From Achromobacter insuavis (lineage in GTDB: Bacteria > Pseudomonadota > Gammaproteobacteria > Burkholderiales > Burkholderiaceae_B): a stretch of 48,521 nucleotides of DNA. A model generated the notes under the pieces. It ran no database searches. It saw nothing but the letters and a program-made list of their open reading frames with translations, and had not been told where the DNA came from. The DNA is taken from positions 1-48,521 of the forward strand of contig NZ_CADIJR010000049.1 of NCBI RefSeq assembly GCF_902859645.1, read 5' to 3'. The position numbers were made by a program, and so were the translations under genes. Below are positions 40,351 to 48,521 of this stretch, piece after piece; position 1 is the stretch's first letter, and every line of letters begins with the position of its first letter.

Positions 40351-40369
40351 AAAAAAGCCGGCCGGCGGC
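40351..40369 (-). terminator. Likely rnpB terminator
   Basis: On the minus strand a short GC-rich hairpin (GCCG/CGGC, five-base loop, extended by G-T pairs) is followed by six T residues, about 20 bases after the rnpB 3' end. The stem is short, so termination may be partial. Confidence 0.6.
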
Positions 40370-40390
40370 CCCGCTCCGATGAGAAATCCA

Positions 40391-40798
40391 ATGCAAGACG
40401 GGTCTATAGGCCGGATTCTGTACGCCAGGTTTCCCTGGCGGGCGATCATTCCTCTGCGCGGATCATTGCTGAGCCGCTGTAGCCACCTACCCGCATGCTT
40501 GGACGGAGCCGCCCTTCGCGGCCCGAAAGCCACACGCATGCCTATTTGATGTTGCTCCGGGTAGAGGTTGCCGCGTTTCACCCTGCGATGCCGCCGGCCG
40601 TTGCCGACCGGCGCGATACGGAGATGGCCGTATCGGTGCGCGACTGGCGCGCCCGCCCCGCAGACTCGTCTCTGTGGCCCTATTCCTCGACCGCGCCCGA
40701 AGACGCGACCGGACGGCCGTTAGCCGCTACCCTGCCCTGTGGAGTCCGGACCTTCCTCGATGAACTTGCATCCACCGCGACCGCCCGACCCGCCTTGC
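40391..40798 (-). ncRNA. rnpB: RNase P RNA (class A)
   Basis: The catalytic RNA of RNase P, which removes tRNA 5' leaders. On the minus strand the conserved 5' region GAGGAAGGTCCGGACTCC lies at 40758-40741 and the conserved 3' region ACAGAATCCGGCCTAT at 40421-40406. The ends pair as helix P1: CAAGGCGGGTC (from 40797) with GACCCGTCTTG (to 40394), with one G-T pair. Total length is about 405 bases, in the class A range. The 5' end lies eight bases after a -10 TAGAAT (40811-40806). Exact ends are estimates to within a few bases. Confidence 0.93.
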
Positions 40799-40805
40799 GG
40801 TGCGT

Positions 40806-40811
40806 ATTCTA
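40806..40811 (-). promoter_or_regulatory. rnpB promoter -10 element
   Basis: TAGAAT on the minus strand lies eight bases upstream of the mapped P1 start of RNase P RNA. The -35 region is GC-rich and not clear. Confidence 0.6.
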
Positions 40812-40905
40812 GTACAGGTCGCCGCTCCGTCCCCGAACCCCGGCGCGGGTTCCTGCGACAATACCGGTCTGATCCGCTCATCCGCCGCAAGAACGACCTC
40901 ACTAC

Positions 40906-42741
<1,836 letters not shown>

Positions 42742-42798
42742 CGCGATAGCGGGACCGCCGCGACCGCGGCGGGTCCGTCACCGCGCCCTCGACTTCAG

Positions 42799-42820
42799 CG
42801 CCCTCTATATATAGAGGGCG
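42799..42820. repeat. Perfect 22-base palindrome between uup and pyrC
   Basis: The half CGCCCTCTATA is followed directly by its exact reverse complement, with no spacer. It lies in the 119-base gap between two convergent stop codons. The alternating TATATATA centre stands out in GC-rich sequence. There is no T-run, so a bidirectional terminator is possible but not typical. Confidence 0.6.
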
Positions 42821-42860
42821 GCCGCCACCCACCATGTCCACATGGCGGCGGCCGGCATGC

Positions 42861-43925
42861 TCAGACTGCCGCGCGCCAGGCCAGCGTCTCGCCAGCGGCC
42901 AGCGGCACCAGTCCGGTGTCGCCGAACGGCACTTCATCCGGAATCTGATAGCTCTCGCGCACCAGCGTCAGCTTGCCGGTATTGCGCGGCAGGCCGTAGA
43001 AGTCCGGACCGTGGAAGCTTGCAAAGCCTTCCAGCTTGTCCAGCTTGCCGACCGCGTCGAACGCGGTCGCGTACAGCTCCATCGCATGCAGCGCGGTATA
43101 ACAGCCGGCGCAGCCGCAGGCGTGCTCCTTCAGGCCGCGCGCATGCGGCGCGCTGTCCGTGCCGAGGAAGAAACGCGGGCTGCCGCTGGTGGCCGCTTCC
43201 ACCAACGCCAGCCGGTGGGTTTCGCGCTTGAGGATCGGCAGGCAGTACCAATGCGGCCGCACGCCGCCCTGGAAGATCGCATTGCGGTTGTACAGCAGGT
43301 GCTGCGGCGTGATCGTTGCCGCGATCGGCCCCTCGGCATCGCGCACGTATTCAGCGCCTTCCTTGGTGGTGATGTGCTCGAACACCACCTTCAGCGCCGG
43401 GAACGCGCGGCGCAGCGGCTTCATCACGCGCTCCACGAAAATCGCTTCGCGGTCGAACACGTCGATCGACGGATCCGTCACTTCGCCGTGCACCAGCAGC
43501 GGCATGCCGCATTTCTCCAGCGCTTCCAGCGCCTTGGCGCATTTGCCCAGCAGGTCGGTCACGCCGGCGTCGGAGTTGGTGGTCGCGCCCGCGGGATACA
43601 GCTTGACCGCGTAGACCTGGCCCGACTCGTGCGCGCGGAAGATCTCTTCGGCCGAGGTGTTGTCGGTCAGGTACAGCGTCATCAGCGGCGTAAAGGCGTC
43701 GGCATCGCCGCCCGCCTTGGTCAGCGCGGCCAGGATGCGGCTGCGATAGGCCAGCGCCTGCTCGGTGGTGGTCACCGGCGGCTTCAGGTTGGGCATGATG
43801 ATGGCGCGGGCGAATTGCCTGGCCGTGTCGGCCACCACCGCTTCCAGCGCCGCGCCATCGCGCAGGTGCAGGTGCCAATCGTCGGGGCGGGTGATGATCA
43901 GTTGATTCGTGTTTTGCGTGGACAT
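42861..43925 (-). CDS. pyrC: Dihydroorotase PyrC
   Basis: Zinc enzyme of pyrimidine synthesis that interconverts carbamoyl aspartate and dihydroorotate. The 354-residue product has the type II (PyrC) features: the metal-binding HLH in [10 protein letters not shown] (H18, H20), the carbamylated lysine in [14 protein letters not shown] (K108), HGEV, FEHITT and GTDSAPHAR. Length is close to that of E. coli PyrC. The start ATG at 43925 follows the M20 gene stop by ten bases, so the two form an operon. It converges with uup. Confidence 0.96.
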   Translation of the reverse strand: MSTQNTNQLIITRPDDWHLHLRDGAALEAVVADTARQFARAIIMPNLKPPVTTTEQALAYRSRILAALTKAGGDADAFTPLMTLYLTDNTSAEEIFRAHESGQVYAVKLYPAGATTNSDAGVTDLLGKCAKALEALEKCGMPLLVHGEVTDPSIDVFDREAIFVERVMKPLRRAFPALKVVFEHITTKEGAEYVRDAEGPIAATITPQHLLYNRNAIFQGGVRPHWYCLPILKRETHRLALVEAATSGSPRFFLGTDSAPHARGLKEHACGCAGCYTALHAMELYATAFDAVGKLDKLEGFASFHGPDFYGLPRNTGKLTLVRESYQIPDEVPFGDTGLVPLAAGETLAWRAAV

Positions 43926-43935
43926 GGAGAGCTTC

Positions 43936-45129
43936 TTAATCTGCCAGCGGCATGCCCCGTTCGGCCAGCGCGCAGAACATCGCGCTGCCCAGGGGGATGA
44001 CGGCATCGTTGAAATCGAAATGCGAGTTGTGCAGCACGCAGCCGGAATCGGCCCCGCCCTGCCCCAGCCGGAAATAGGCGCCAGGCTTGCTTTGCAGCAT
44101 GAAGGAGAAATCCTCCGACCCCATCGACGGTACCAGATCACGCACCACGTTTTCCTTGCCGATCATCTCGGTGGCGATGTCGGCGACCAGGTTGGCGTGC
44201 TGCGGCGTATTCAGGGTCGCGGGATAGATGCGTTCGTAGGTCAGTTCGGCGGTGCCGCCAAAGGCGCTGGCAATCGCCGTGACCAGTTCGCGCATGCGCG
44301 TCTCGACCATCTCCTGCACCGACTTGCGGAACGTGCGCACCGTGCCCACCATCCGGGCCTCGCGCGGAATCACGCTCATCGCGCCGGGATGGCCCGCCTG
44401 CAGCGAGCCGATGGACACGACGGCGGAATCCAGCGGATTGACGTTGCGCGACACGATGGTCTGCAGCGCCGTGATGATCTGGCCGGCGATCGTCACCGGG
44501 TCGATCGTCTGATAAGGATGCGCGCCGTGGCCGCCGCGGCCGGTGATCAGGATCTCGAAGCGGTCGGCCGCCGCCATCATCGGCCCCGGATTGATGCCGA
44601 TGGTGCCAGGCTTCAGGCCGGGCCAGTTGTGCAGCGCATAGATGGCGTCACAGGGAAAGGTGTCGAATAACCCATCCTCCATCATGGCTTTGGCGCCGCC
44701 GCGCCCTTCCTCGGCCGGCTGGAAGATGAGGACGGCCGTGCCATCGAAATTGCGCGTCTGCGCCAGGTACTTGGCGGCCCCGATCAGCACCGCCGTATGG
44801 CCGTCGTGGCCGCAGCCGTGCATCAGGCCCGGCTTGGTCGACTTGTGCCCGAACTCGTTGTCCTCCGTCATCGGCAGCGCATCCATGTCGGCGCGCAGGC
44901 CGATCATGCGGCCGCTGTCGCAGCGCTTGCCGCGGATGACGCCCACCACGCCGGTCTTGCCGATACCCCGGTGCACCTCGATTCCCAGCGCCTCCAGCGC
45001 GCCGGCAACGATCCCGGACGTCCGGACTTCTTCGAAGCCAAGCTCGGGATGGGCATGCAAGTCGCGCCGCAGCGCCGTCAATTCGTCATGAAACAGCCGA
45101 ATTGATTCCAAAGGAGAACGTGCGTACAT
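43936..45129 (-). CDS. M20 family amidohydrolase (second copy)
   Basis: A 397-residue M20D amidohydrolase with [10 protein letters not shown] (25-34), CGHDGHT (C106, H108, H111), PAEEG (E140, E141) and MGSEDFSF near the C-terminus. It is a paralogue of the protein at 3677-4873. It lies ten bases upstream of pyrC, with which it is probably co-transcribed. The start ATG at 45129 fits the family N-terminus but has no ribosome-binding site; instead CCTCCT lies directly upstream. Substrate is unknown: N-acyl amino acid, hippurate or a related amide. Confidence 0.89.
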   Translation of the reverse strand: MYARSPLESIRLFHDELTALRRDLHAHPELGFEEVRTSGIVAGALEALGIEVHRGIGKTGVVGVIRGKRCDSGRMIGLRADMDALPMTEDNEFGHKSTKPGLMHGCGHDGHTAVLIGAAKYLAQTRNFDGTAVLIFQPAEEGRGGAKAMMEDGLFDTFPCDAIYALHNWPGLKPGTIGINPGPMMAAADRFEILITGRGGHGAHPYQTIDPVTIAGQIITALQTIVSRNVNPLDSAVVSIGSLQAGHPGAMSVIPREARMVGTVRTFRKSVQEMVETRMRELVTAIASAFGGTAELTYERIYPATLNTPQHANLVADIATEMIGKENVVRDLVPSMGSEDFSFMLQSKPGAYFRLGQGGADSGCVLHNSHFDFNDAVIPLGSAMFCALAERGMPLAD

Positions 45130-45199
45130 AGGAGGTTACAGAATGACGTGAGAGGGGGGACAGTCGGGATATTTTAGTTGCTACAGAGGATAAATGCCT

Positions 45200-45228
45200 T
45201 TGTCTTTACCGGAGAGACACGTTATGCT
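45200..45228 (+). promoter_or_regulatory. Promoter of the SWIB gene
   Basis: -35 TTGTCT (45200-45205), 17-base spacer, -10 TATGCT (45223-45228). The leader to the start codon is about 40 bases and contains AAGGAG. Confidence 0.6.
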
Positions 45229-45276
45229 CCGGCCGCAGGACAATTTTTCCAACAGCCAGAGAAGGAGCGCCGCATT

Positions 45277-45555
45277 ATGGCCACAACCTCCAAACCCGCG
45301 ACCGCGCGCAAGCCGAACGCTGCATTCATGAAGCCCCTGACTCCCAGCGCCGAACTGGCTGCTGTGATCGGTTCGGAAGCCGTGCCGCGCACCGAGGTCA
45401 CCAAGAAGATCTGGGAATACATCAAGAAGCACAACCTGCAAGATGCGAGCAACAAGCGCAACATCAACGCCGATGCCAAGCTGCGCCCGATCTTCGGCAA
45501 GGATCAGGTCACGATGTTCGAACTGACCAAGCTGGTCAACGCACATCTGAAGTAA
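45277..45555 (+). CDS. SWIB/MDM2 domain-containing protein
   Basis: A 92-residue protein made almost wholly of a SWIB domain (about 18-92: FMKPLTPSAELAAVIG, then the conserved IWEYIKKHNLQD, IFGKDQVTMFELTKLVNAHL). The domain is named for eukaryotic SWI/SNF subunits and MDM2. Stand-alone bacterial copies occur in chlamydiae and some proteobacteria; their role is not settled. The basic N-terminal tail (TSKPATARKPN) hints at nucleic-acid contact. The ATG at 45277 is fixed by AAGGAG nine bases upstream, and a sigma-70 promoter lies at 45200-45228. A hairpin follows ten bases after the stop codon. Confidence 0.92.
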   Translation: MATTSKPATARKPNAAFMKPLTPSAELAAVIGSEAVPRTEVTKKIWEYIKKHNLQDASNKRNINADAKLRPIFGKDQVTMFELTKLVNAHLK

Positions 45556-45564
45556 GCAGGCAAA

Positions 45565-45584
45565 GGGCGTACCCGGTACGTCCC
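45565..45584 (+). terminator. Hairpin after the SWIB gene
   Basis: The stem GGGCGTACC/GGTACG(T)CCC has one bulged T and a one-base centre, ten bases after the stop codon. No T-run follows, so it is only a possible terminator. Confidence 0.35.
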
Positions 45585-45974
45585 TGCCTCGATACTGTCG
45601 CGACGCCCTGGCTTGAACGCCGGGCGGACCCGACTTCCGGCGCTTCCCGCCACCGCAGGCTTTCCGCCTTGCGCAGCCAGTCCCACACCCGCGATGGGCA
45701 CGGCTCTCCTCCCCCTCCATATCCGTTTGCATGCGAACGCTGTCGCGTCCAATCGCTTGGACAACGTCGTCCCGGTCTTGATCGATCGAGAGATACGCGC
45801 CCGTTCTGAATGCGTGTTGCACAGCGAAGGCCCGCGATATCTCGCGGTTCGCAATGTCCGACACGCCATGGCCTCCCCTCATCCCCTTGCGCGGAACGCC
45901 CTGTACGGCATCGCATCCGCGATGCCGTCGATCACATTAGTCATTGCCCGCAAAGCCTTGCCCAGCCTGGCTCT
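45585..45974. other. Non-coding stretch between the SWIB gene and the LysR gene
   Basis: About 390 bases without a recognisable gene. Reading frames exist on both strands, but their translations resemble no family I know and lack ribosome-binding sites. The stretch contains a strong hairpin at 45905-45928 (ten-base-pair stem, four-base loop) and a smaller one, CCGCGA/TCGCGG, near 45835. Whether it holds a small RNA or a decayed gene cannot be told from sequence. Confidence 0.4.
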
Positions 45975-46877
45975 TCAGCGTTTCGCCAGCGCCGGCGAGA
46001 GGCGCGATTTGCGCGCCTCCTCGAGCAACCAGGCGCGAAATGCCTGTGCGTCCGGCCGCTGTGCGGCCGTGCGCGAAGATACCAGCCAATAGCTATAGTC
46101 GTTGGGCAGCACCTGATCGAACAGGCGAACCAGCTTGCCGGCGCGCAGATCATCCGCCGCCAACATCAAGCGCCCCAGCGCCACGCCCGCCCCATCGGCC
46201 GCCGCTTGCAGCACCAGCGCGGCATCACTGAATTGCACGCCCTGCGTCAGGTCCAGCGACACCCGCGCCAGTTCGCACCACTGGCGCCATGCCGCGCGTG
46301 GCTCGTCGTGCAGCAGCATGACGTTCGCCAGGTCGGCGGGCTCGGACAAGGCCGGCGGGCCTTCCGCCAACCGGGGATGGCACACCGGACTCAGATACTC
46401 CCGCGCGATCAAGTCCGACTTCAGTCCCGGCCAACGGCCCAGGCCGGAGCGGATGCCAAGATCGAATTCATCATCGCCCGGCCACAAGCGCGCCGAGCTG
46501 GCGACACGGAACTCGATCTCGGGATGACGTTGGCGAAACGCCGGCAGACGCGGCAACAGCCAACGCGAGGCAAAGGAAGGCAGCGCCGTGATCCGCAACG
46601 GCCCCTCGCGATGCTCACGCGCCTGCTCCGTGGCGGCCGCCATGCGGTCAAATGCGAGCGATAGCTCATCCAGATAAGCCTGCCCCTTGTGCGTCAATGC
46701 CAGCGCATGACCACGCCGGACGAACAGCTCCCGGCCCAGCCATTGTTCCAGCGCCCGCACCTGGTGGCTGATGGCCGCCTGCGTTACGCACAGCTCGGCC
46801 GCCGCGCGCGTGAAACTCAGGTGACGCGCAGCGGCTTCAAAGGCGCGCAAGGCGCCGAGCGGAGGCAAGCGTCGCAT
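45975..46877 (-). CDS. LysR family transcriptional regulator, GcvA-like
   Basis: A 300-residue LysR regulator with the N-terminus typical of the GcvA group (RRLPPLGALRAFEAAARHLSFTRAAAEL, HTH about 20-60) and an effector domain from about 92. It lies divergent from the LysE-family gene, with 135 bases between the two starts, so control of that exporter is a sensible guess. The effector domain contains DLGIRSG, which is common in the group. The ATG at 46877 gives the standard start. Confidence 0.9.
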   Translation of the reverse strand: MRRLPPLGALRAFEAAARHLSFTRAAAELCVTQAAISHQVRALEQWLGRELFVRRGHALALTHKGQAYLDELSLAFDRMAAATEQAREHREGPLRITALPSFASRWLLPRLPAFRQRHPEIEFRVASSARLWPGDDEFDLGIRSGLGRWPGLKSDLIAREYLSPVCHPRLAEGPPALSEPADLANVMLLHDEPRAAWRQWCELARVSLDLTQGVQFSDAALVLQAAADGAGVALGRLMLAADDLRAGKLVRLFDQVLPNDYSYWLVSSRTAAQRPDAQAFRAWLLEEARKSRLSPALAKR

Positions 46878-47012
46878 GAACTCGATTAGCCTGAGTTATC
46901 GAAGGCATGAGAATAGATCGTTTTGCCAGCCTCGGTAAGCCCCGTTTAATGGCGGCTTCGCCGGTGCTCAGCCCAATACGCGCGCCGGTCCACGGCCAGC
47001 CAAGGAGCGGCA

Positions 47013-47621
47013 ATGACGGGATGGGAAGTCTGGATGGCGTTTGTCGGGTATGCGGTGCCCATGATCATCAGCCCCGGGCCGGGCAATACGCTGCTGGCCA
47101 CCGCGGGTGGCCGCTACGGCTTGCGGGGGTCCGTGCCCTTCTGGGTCGGATTCGAAGCCGCGAACCTGGCGCTGTGCGCGCTTTACGGCCTGGGCCTGGG
47201 CGGCGCCCTGCATGAGCATCCGCAGATCCACGTCGTGCTGAAGTGGATGGGCGTCCTCTACCTGCTTTATCTGGCCTGGGGCTTCTTTCGTGCATCGGCC
47301 AGACCCGCAAGCCAGGCCGCCGACACCCGGCCGCTCGGCTTCGTCGACGGCTTCATCTGCGTGATCCTGAATCCGAAAATCCACTCGATGATCGCGGTCA
47401 TGTTCGCCCAGTTCCTCATGCCCGGCGTCAGCCTGTCGCTGCAGGTCGGGCGGCTCAGCGCAGCATTCGTGATCCTGGGCCTGTTCTGCCATTTTCCCTG
47501 GATCTACGGTGGCAAGGTCATCCTGGGACGCTTCAATTCGCCGCAGGCGCTGCGCATCCAGGCCAGGGTATTCGGCAGCGCCATGTTGCTGGTCGCGCTG
47601 TACGTCGTATTGAACGGATAA
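47013..47621 (+). CDS. LysE family amino acid exporter
   Basis: A 202-residue inner-membrane protein of the LysE/RhtB superfamily with about six hydrophobic segments and the N-terminal motif ISPGPGNTLLATAGGRYG. It should export an amino acid or derivative; the substrate is not evident. AAGGAG upstream of the ATG at 47013 fixes the start. It is divergent from a GcvA-like LysR gene, which may regulate it, and ends in a strong bidirectional terminator that overlaps the stop codon. Confidence 0.88.
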   Translation: MTGWEVWMAFVGYAVPMIISPGPGNTLLATAGGRYGLRGSVPFWVGFEAANLALCALYGLGLGGALHEHPQIHVVLKWMGVLYLLYLAWGFFRASARPASQAADTRPLGFVDGFICVILNPKIHSMIAVMFAQFLMPGVSLSLQVGRLSAAFVILGLFCHFPWIYGGKVILGRFNSPQALRIQARVFGSAMLLVALYVVLNG

Positions 47622-47650
47622 AAAAAGGCCGGCATCAGCCGGCCTTTTTT
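47621..47650. terminator. Bidirectional terminator
   Basis: The stem GGCCGGC/GCCGGCC with the loop ATCA is flanked by six A and six T residues. It serves the LysE-family gene on the plus strand and the small membrane protein gene on the minus strand. Confidence 0.93.
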
Positions 47651-47666
47651 GCTCGAGAACCTGGAA

Positions 47667-48032
47667 TCAGGCGTAGGAGGTCGGCGCAACGCCGTCCAGC
47701 AGGGCCAGCCAGCCCTTGATCAGGCGGTACAAGCCCCACACCACCGTCGCGACCACGCCGATCCAGCCAATATAGATGATCAGCGCCAGGCAGCTGATGG
47801 CCAGCCACAGCAACGCCCACCAGAAGGTGCGCAGCAGCCAGTCGAAATGGGCGGCATAGACGGTGCCGGCGACGTCCGAACGCTTCAGGTACATCAGCAC
47901 GACGGCCGCCAGCGTGGCGATGCCCAGGAAACCACTGGTCAGAAAGCCCAGGGCGAACAAACCATAGGCCACATGGGTCAGCGTGCGCAGGTCTAATGCC
48001 GTACCGGGCGCGGGGGTCTGGGTATCACTCAC
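47667..48032 (-). CDS. Small membrane protein, DUF4870-like
   Basis: A 121-residue protein with about three hydrophobic segments (LTHVAYGLFALGFLTSGFLG, a central segment WWALLWLAISCLALIIYIGWIG, and a last amphipathic one). The pattern, with a middle HFDWLLRTFWWAL motif, fits the family of small conserved bacterial membrane proteins usually labelled DUF4870. No function is known. The start is the GTG at 48032, chosen because GGAG lies seven bases upstream; the frame is open further upstream to 48143. An inverted repeat lies at 48048-48062, just before the ribosome-binding site. Confidence 0.8.
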   Translation of the reverse strand: MSDTQTPAPGTALDLRTLTHVAYGLFALGFLTSGFLGIATLAAVVLMYLKRSDVAGTVYAAHFDWLLRTFWWALLWLAISCLALIIYIGWIGVVATVVWGLYRLIKGWLALLDGVAPTSYA

Positions 48033-48047
48033 GATTACGCTCCAACA

Positions 48048-48062
48048 ATTGACTCGGTCAAT
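48048..48062. promoter_or_regulatory. Inverted repeat upstream of the small membrane protein gene
   Basis: Arms ATTGAC/GTCAAT are separated by TCG, about 16 bases before the start codon. A candidate operator or leader element. Confidence 0.3.
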
Positions 48063-48351
48063 CTTACCGCACAAACCCAGCCGGCCCACGAGCGTTGTTA
48101 TTTGGGCACATTCAATGCTGGCGCGGGTTGCAGGCTTGCTCAAGGTGATTTTGACAGGCCGTTTTCAGCGTTCGGAAGATCACGGCGTCGATGATTACGC
48201 CGTCGTGGCGGCGTCTTGAAAACCGCTGCGAAGGCGGCAATGCGGCGTCTTGAAAACGCTGTGAAAGTGGCAATGGACGGTCAGCGGCCGCCTTGCAAAG
48301 GCTTCAAATGCGTTGATGGAAGGCCACACGGAAGATCAACCCCACCAGCAA
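48063..48351. other. Repeat-rich non-coding stretch next to the rRNA terminators
   Basis: No gene is recognisable. It holds an inverted repeat ACGGCGT/ACGCCGT (48182-48203) and a degenerate tandem repeat with a unit of about 34 bases (48208-48241 and 48242-48274). Confidence 0.45.
48208..48274 (+). repeat. Degenerate tandem repeat, two units
   Basis: Both units begin GCGGCGTCTTGAAAAC and end GGCAAT. The first is 34 bases and the second 33, with a few differences in the middle. Confidence 0.75.
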
Positions 48352-48385
48352 AAACCCCCGTGCGGCGTCAGCCGCACGGGGGTTT
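48352..48385. terminator. Distal rRNA operon terminator
   Basis: A perfect 15-base-pair stem (arms start AAACCCCCGTG, loop GTCA) is followed by T residues on both strands. It is the second terminator after the 5S gene. Confidence 0.9.
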
Positions 48386-48415
48386 CTTTTTGGGGTTTTC
48401 CGCGCGCACAAAAGA

Positions 48416-48449
48416 CAAAACCCCACAGGCGAGAGCCTATGGGGTTTTG
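48416..48449 (-). terminator. Proximal rRNA operon terminator
   Basis: Stem CAAAACCCCA/TGGGGTTTTG with an inner AGGC/GCCT extension and the loop GAGA, 11 bases after the 5S 3' end. On the minus strand it runs into a T-rich sequence. Confidence 0.9.
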
Positions 48450-48459
48450 CGGAATAAAA

Positions 48460-48521
48460 GCCTGACGATGACCTACTTTCACAGACGTCCGTCCACTATC
48501 ATCGGCGCAAAGGCGTTTCAC
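48460..48521 (-). rRNA. rrf: 5S rRNA, 3' part (cut by window edge)
   Basis: The minus strand reads GTGAAACGCC...CGCCGATGATAGT...GTGAAAGTAGGTCATCGTCAGGC, the 3' half of a betaproteobacterial 5S rRNA. The 5' half lies beyond the right edge. Two terminators follow, so this is the end of an rRNA operon. Confidence 0.95.

Noticed and set aside
40258-40812. Short frames over the rnpB region
   Set aside because: They overlap the conserved RNase P RNA, which explains the sequence.
45613-45916. Open frames of 120-160 codons on both strands between the SWIB and LysR genes
   Set aside because: No ribosome-binding site, no recognisable domain, and the product is rich in Arg, Pro and Ala with no structure. 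Left as a non-coding stretch.

Overview
The window looks like a chromosomal segment of a GC-rich betaproteobacterium of the Alcaligenaceae (Bordetella/Achromobacter type). The evidence is a fused murE-murF gene inside a complete dcw cluster, a Bug-type (TctC) solute receptor next to a GntR regulator, a PagP palmitoyltransferase, a stand-alone SWIB-domain protein, and heavy use of GC-ending codons. The genus is an inference from gene content and order; no database search was possible. I found no phage, insertion sequence, CRISPR array or integron.

Layout. 1-7.0 kb: the N-terminal part of mnmC (cut by the left edge), an inositol-monophosphatase-family enzyme, a long-chain acyl-CoA ligase (fadD) divergent from an M20 amidohydrolase, then a LysR regulator divergent from a YeiH-type membrane protein. 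7.0-10.4 kb: a YciA-like thioesterase, mgtE, pagP and a ChaC-type gamma-glutamylcyclotransferase. 10.6-17.1 kb: an Lrp/AsnC regulator, an SDR-fold protein without the usual catalytic Tyr/Lys, a cysteine-dioxygenase-like cupin, and a GntR-Bug-ThDP enzyme operon that ends in a good terminator. 17.1-40.1 kb: the cell-envelope and division block on the minus strand. Read in its transcription direction it is mraZ, rsmH, ftsL, ftsI, murEF, mraY, murD, ftsW, murG, murC, ddlB, ftsQ, ftsA, ftsZ, lpxC, then an M23 peptidase, secA and a VOC-fold gene. A DUF721 gene on the opposite strand separates lpxC from the M23 gene. Most neighbours from rsmH to ddlB overlap by 1-11 bases, so translation is probably coupled.

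The mra promoter (-35 TTGACC, 17-base spacer, -10 TAGAGT) is followed by four 5-base TGGGN-type repeats at exact 10-base spacing, the arrangement expected for MraZ autoregulation. Upstream of it lie two minus-strand terminators and the RNase P RNA gene (rnpB, minus strand), which is divergent from the ABC-F ATPase gene uup. 42.8-48.5 kb: pyrC with a second M20 amidohydrolase, the SWIB gene, a GcvA-like LysR regulator, a LysE-family exporter, a small membrane protein, and the 3' end of a 5S rRNA gene whose two terminators mark the end of an rRNA operon entering from the right.

Most of the window is conserved housekeeping sequence and I found no clearly new multi-gene system. The items most worth a second look are non-coding or structural: a perfect 22-base A/T-centred palindrome between uup and pyrC, a hairpin-rich stretch between the rnpB and mra terminators, paired repeats upstream of pagP, a 16-base palindromic operator at the GntR gene, a degenerate tandem repeat beside the rRNA terminators, the shortened MurF N-terminus at the MurE-MurF junction, and the SDR-fold protein with a changed active site.
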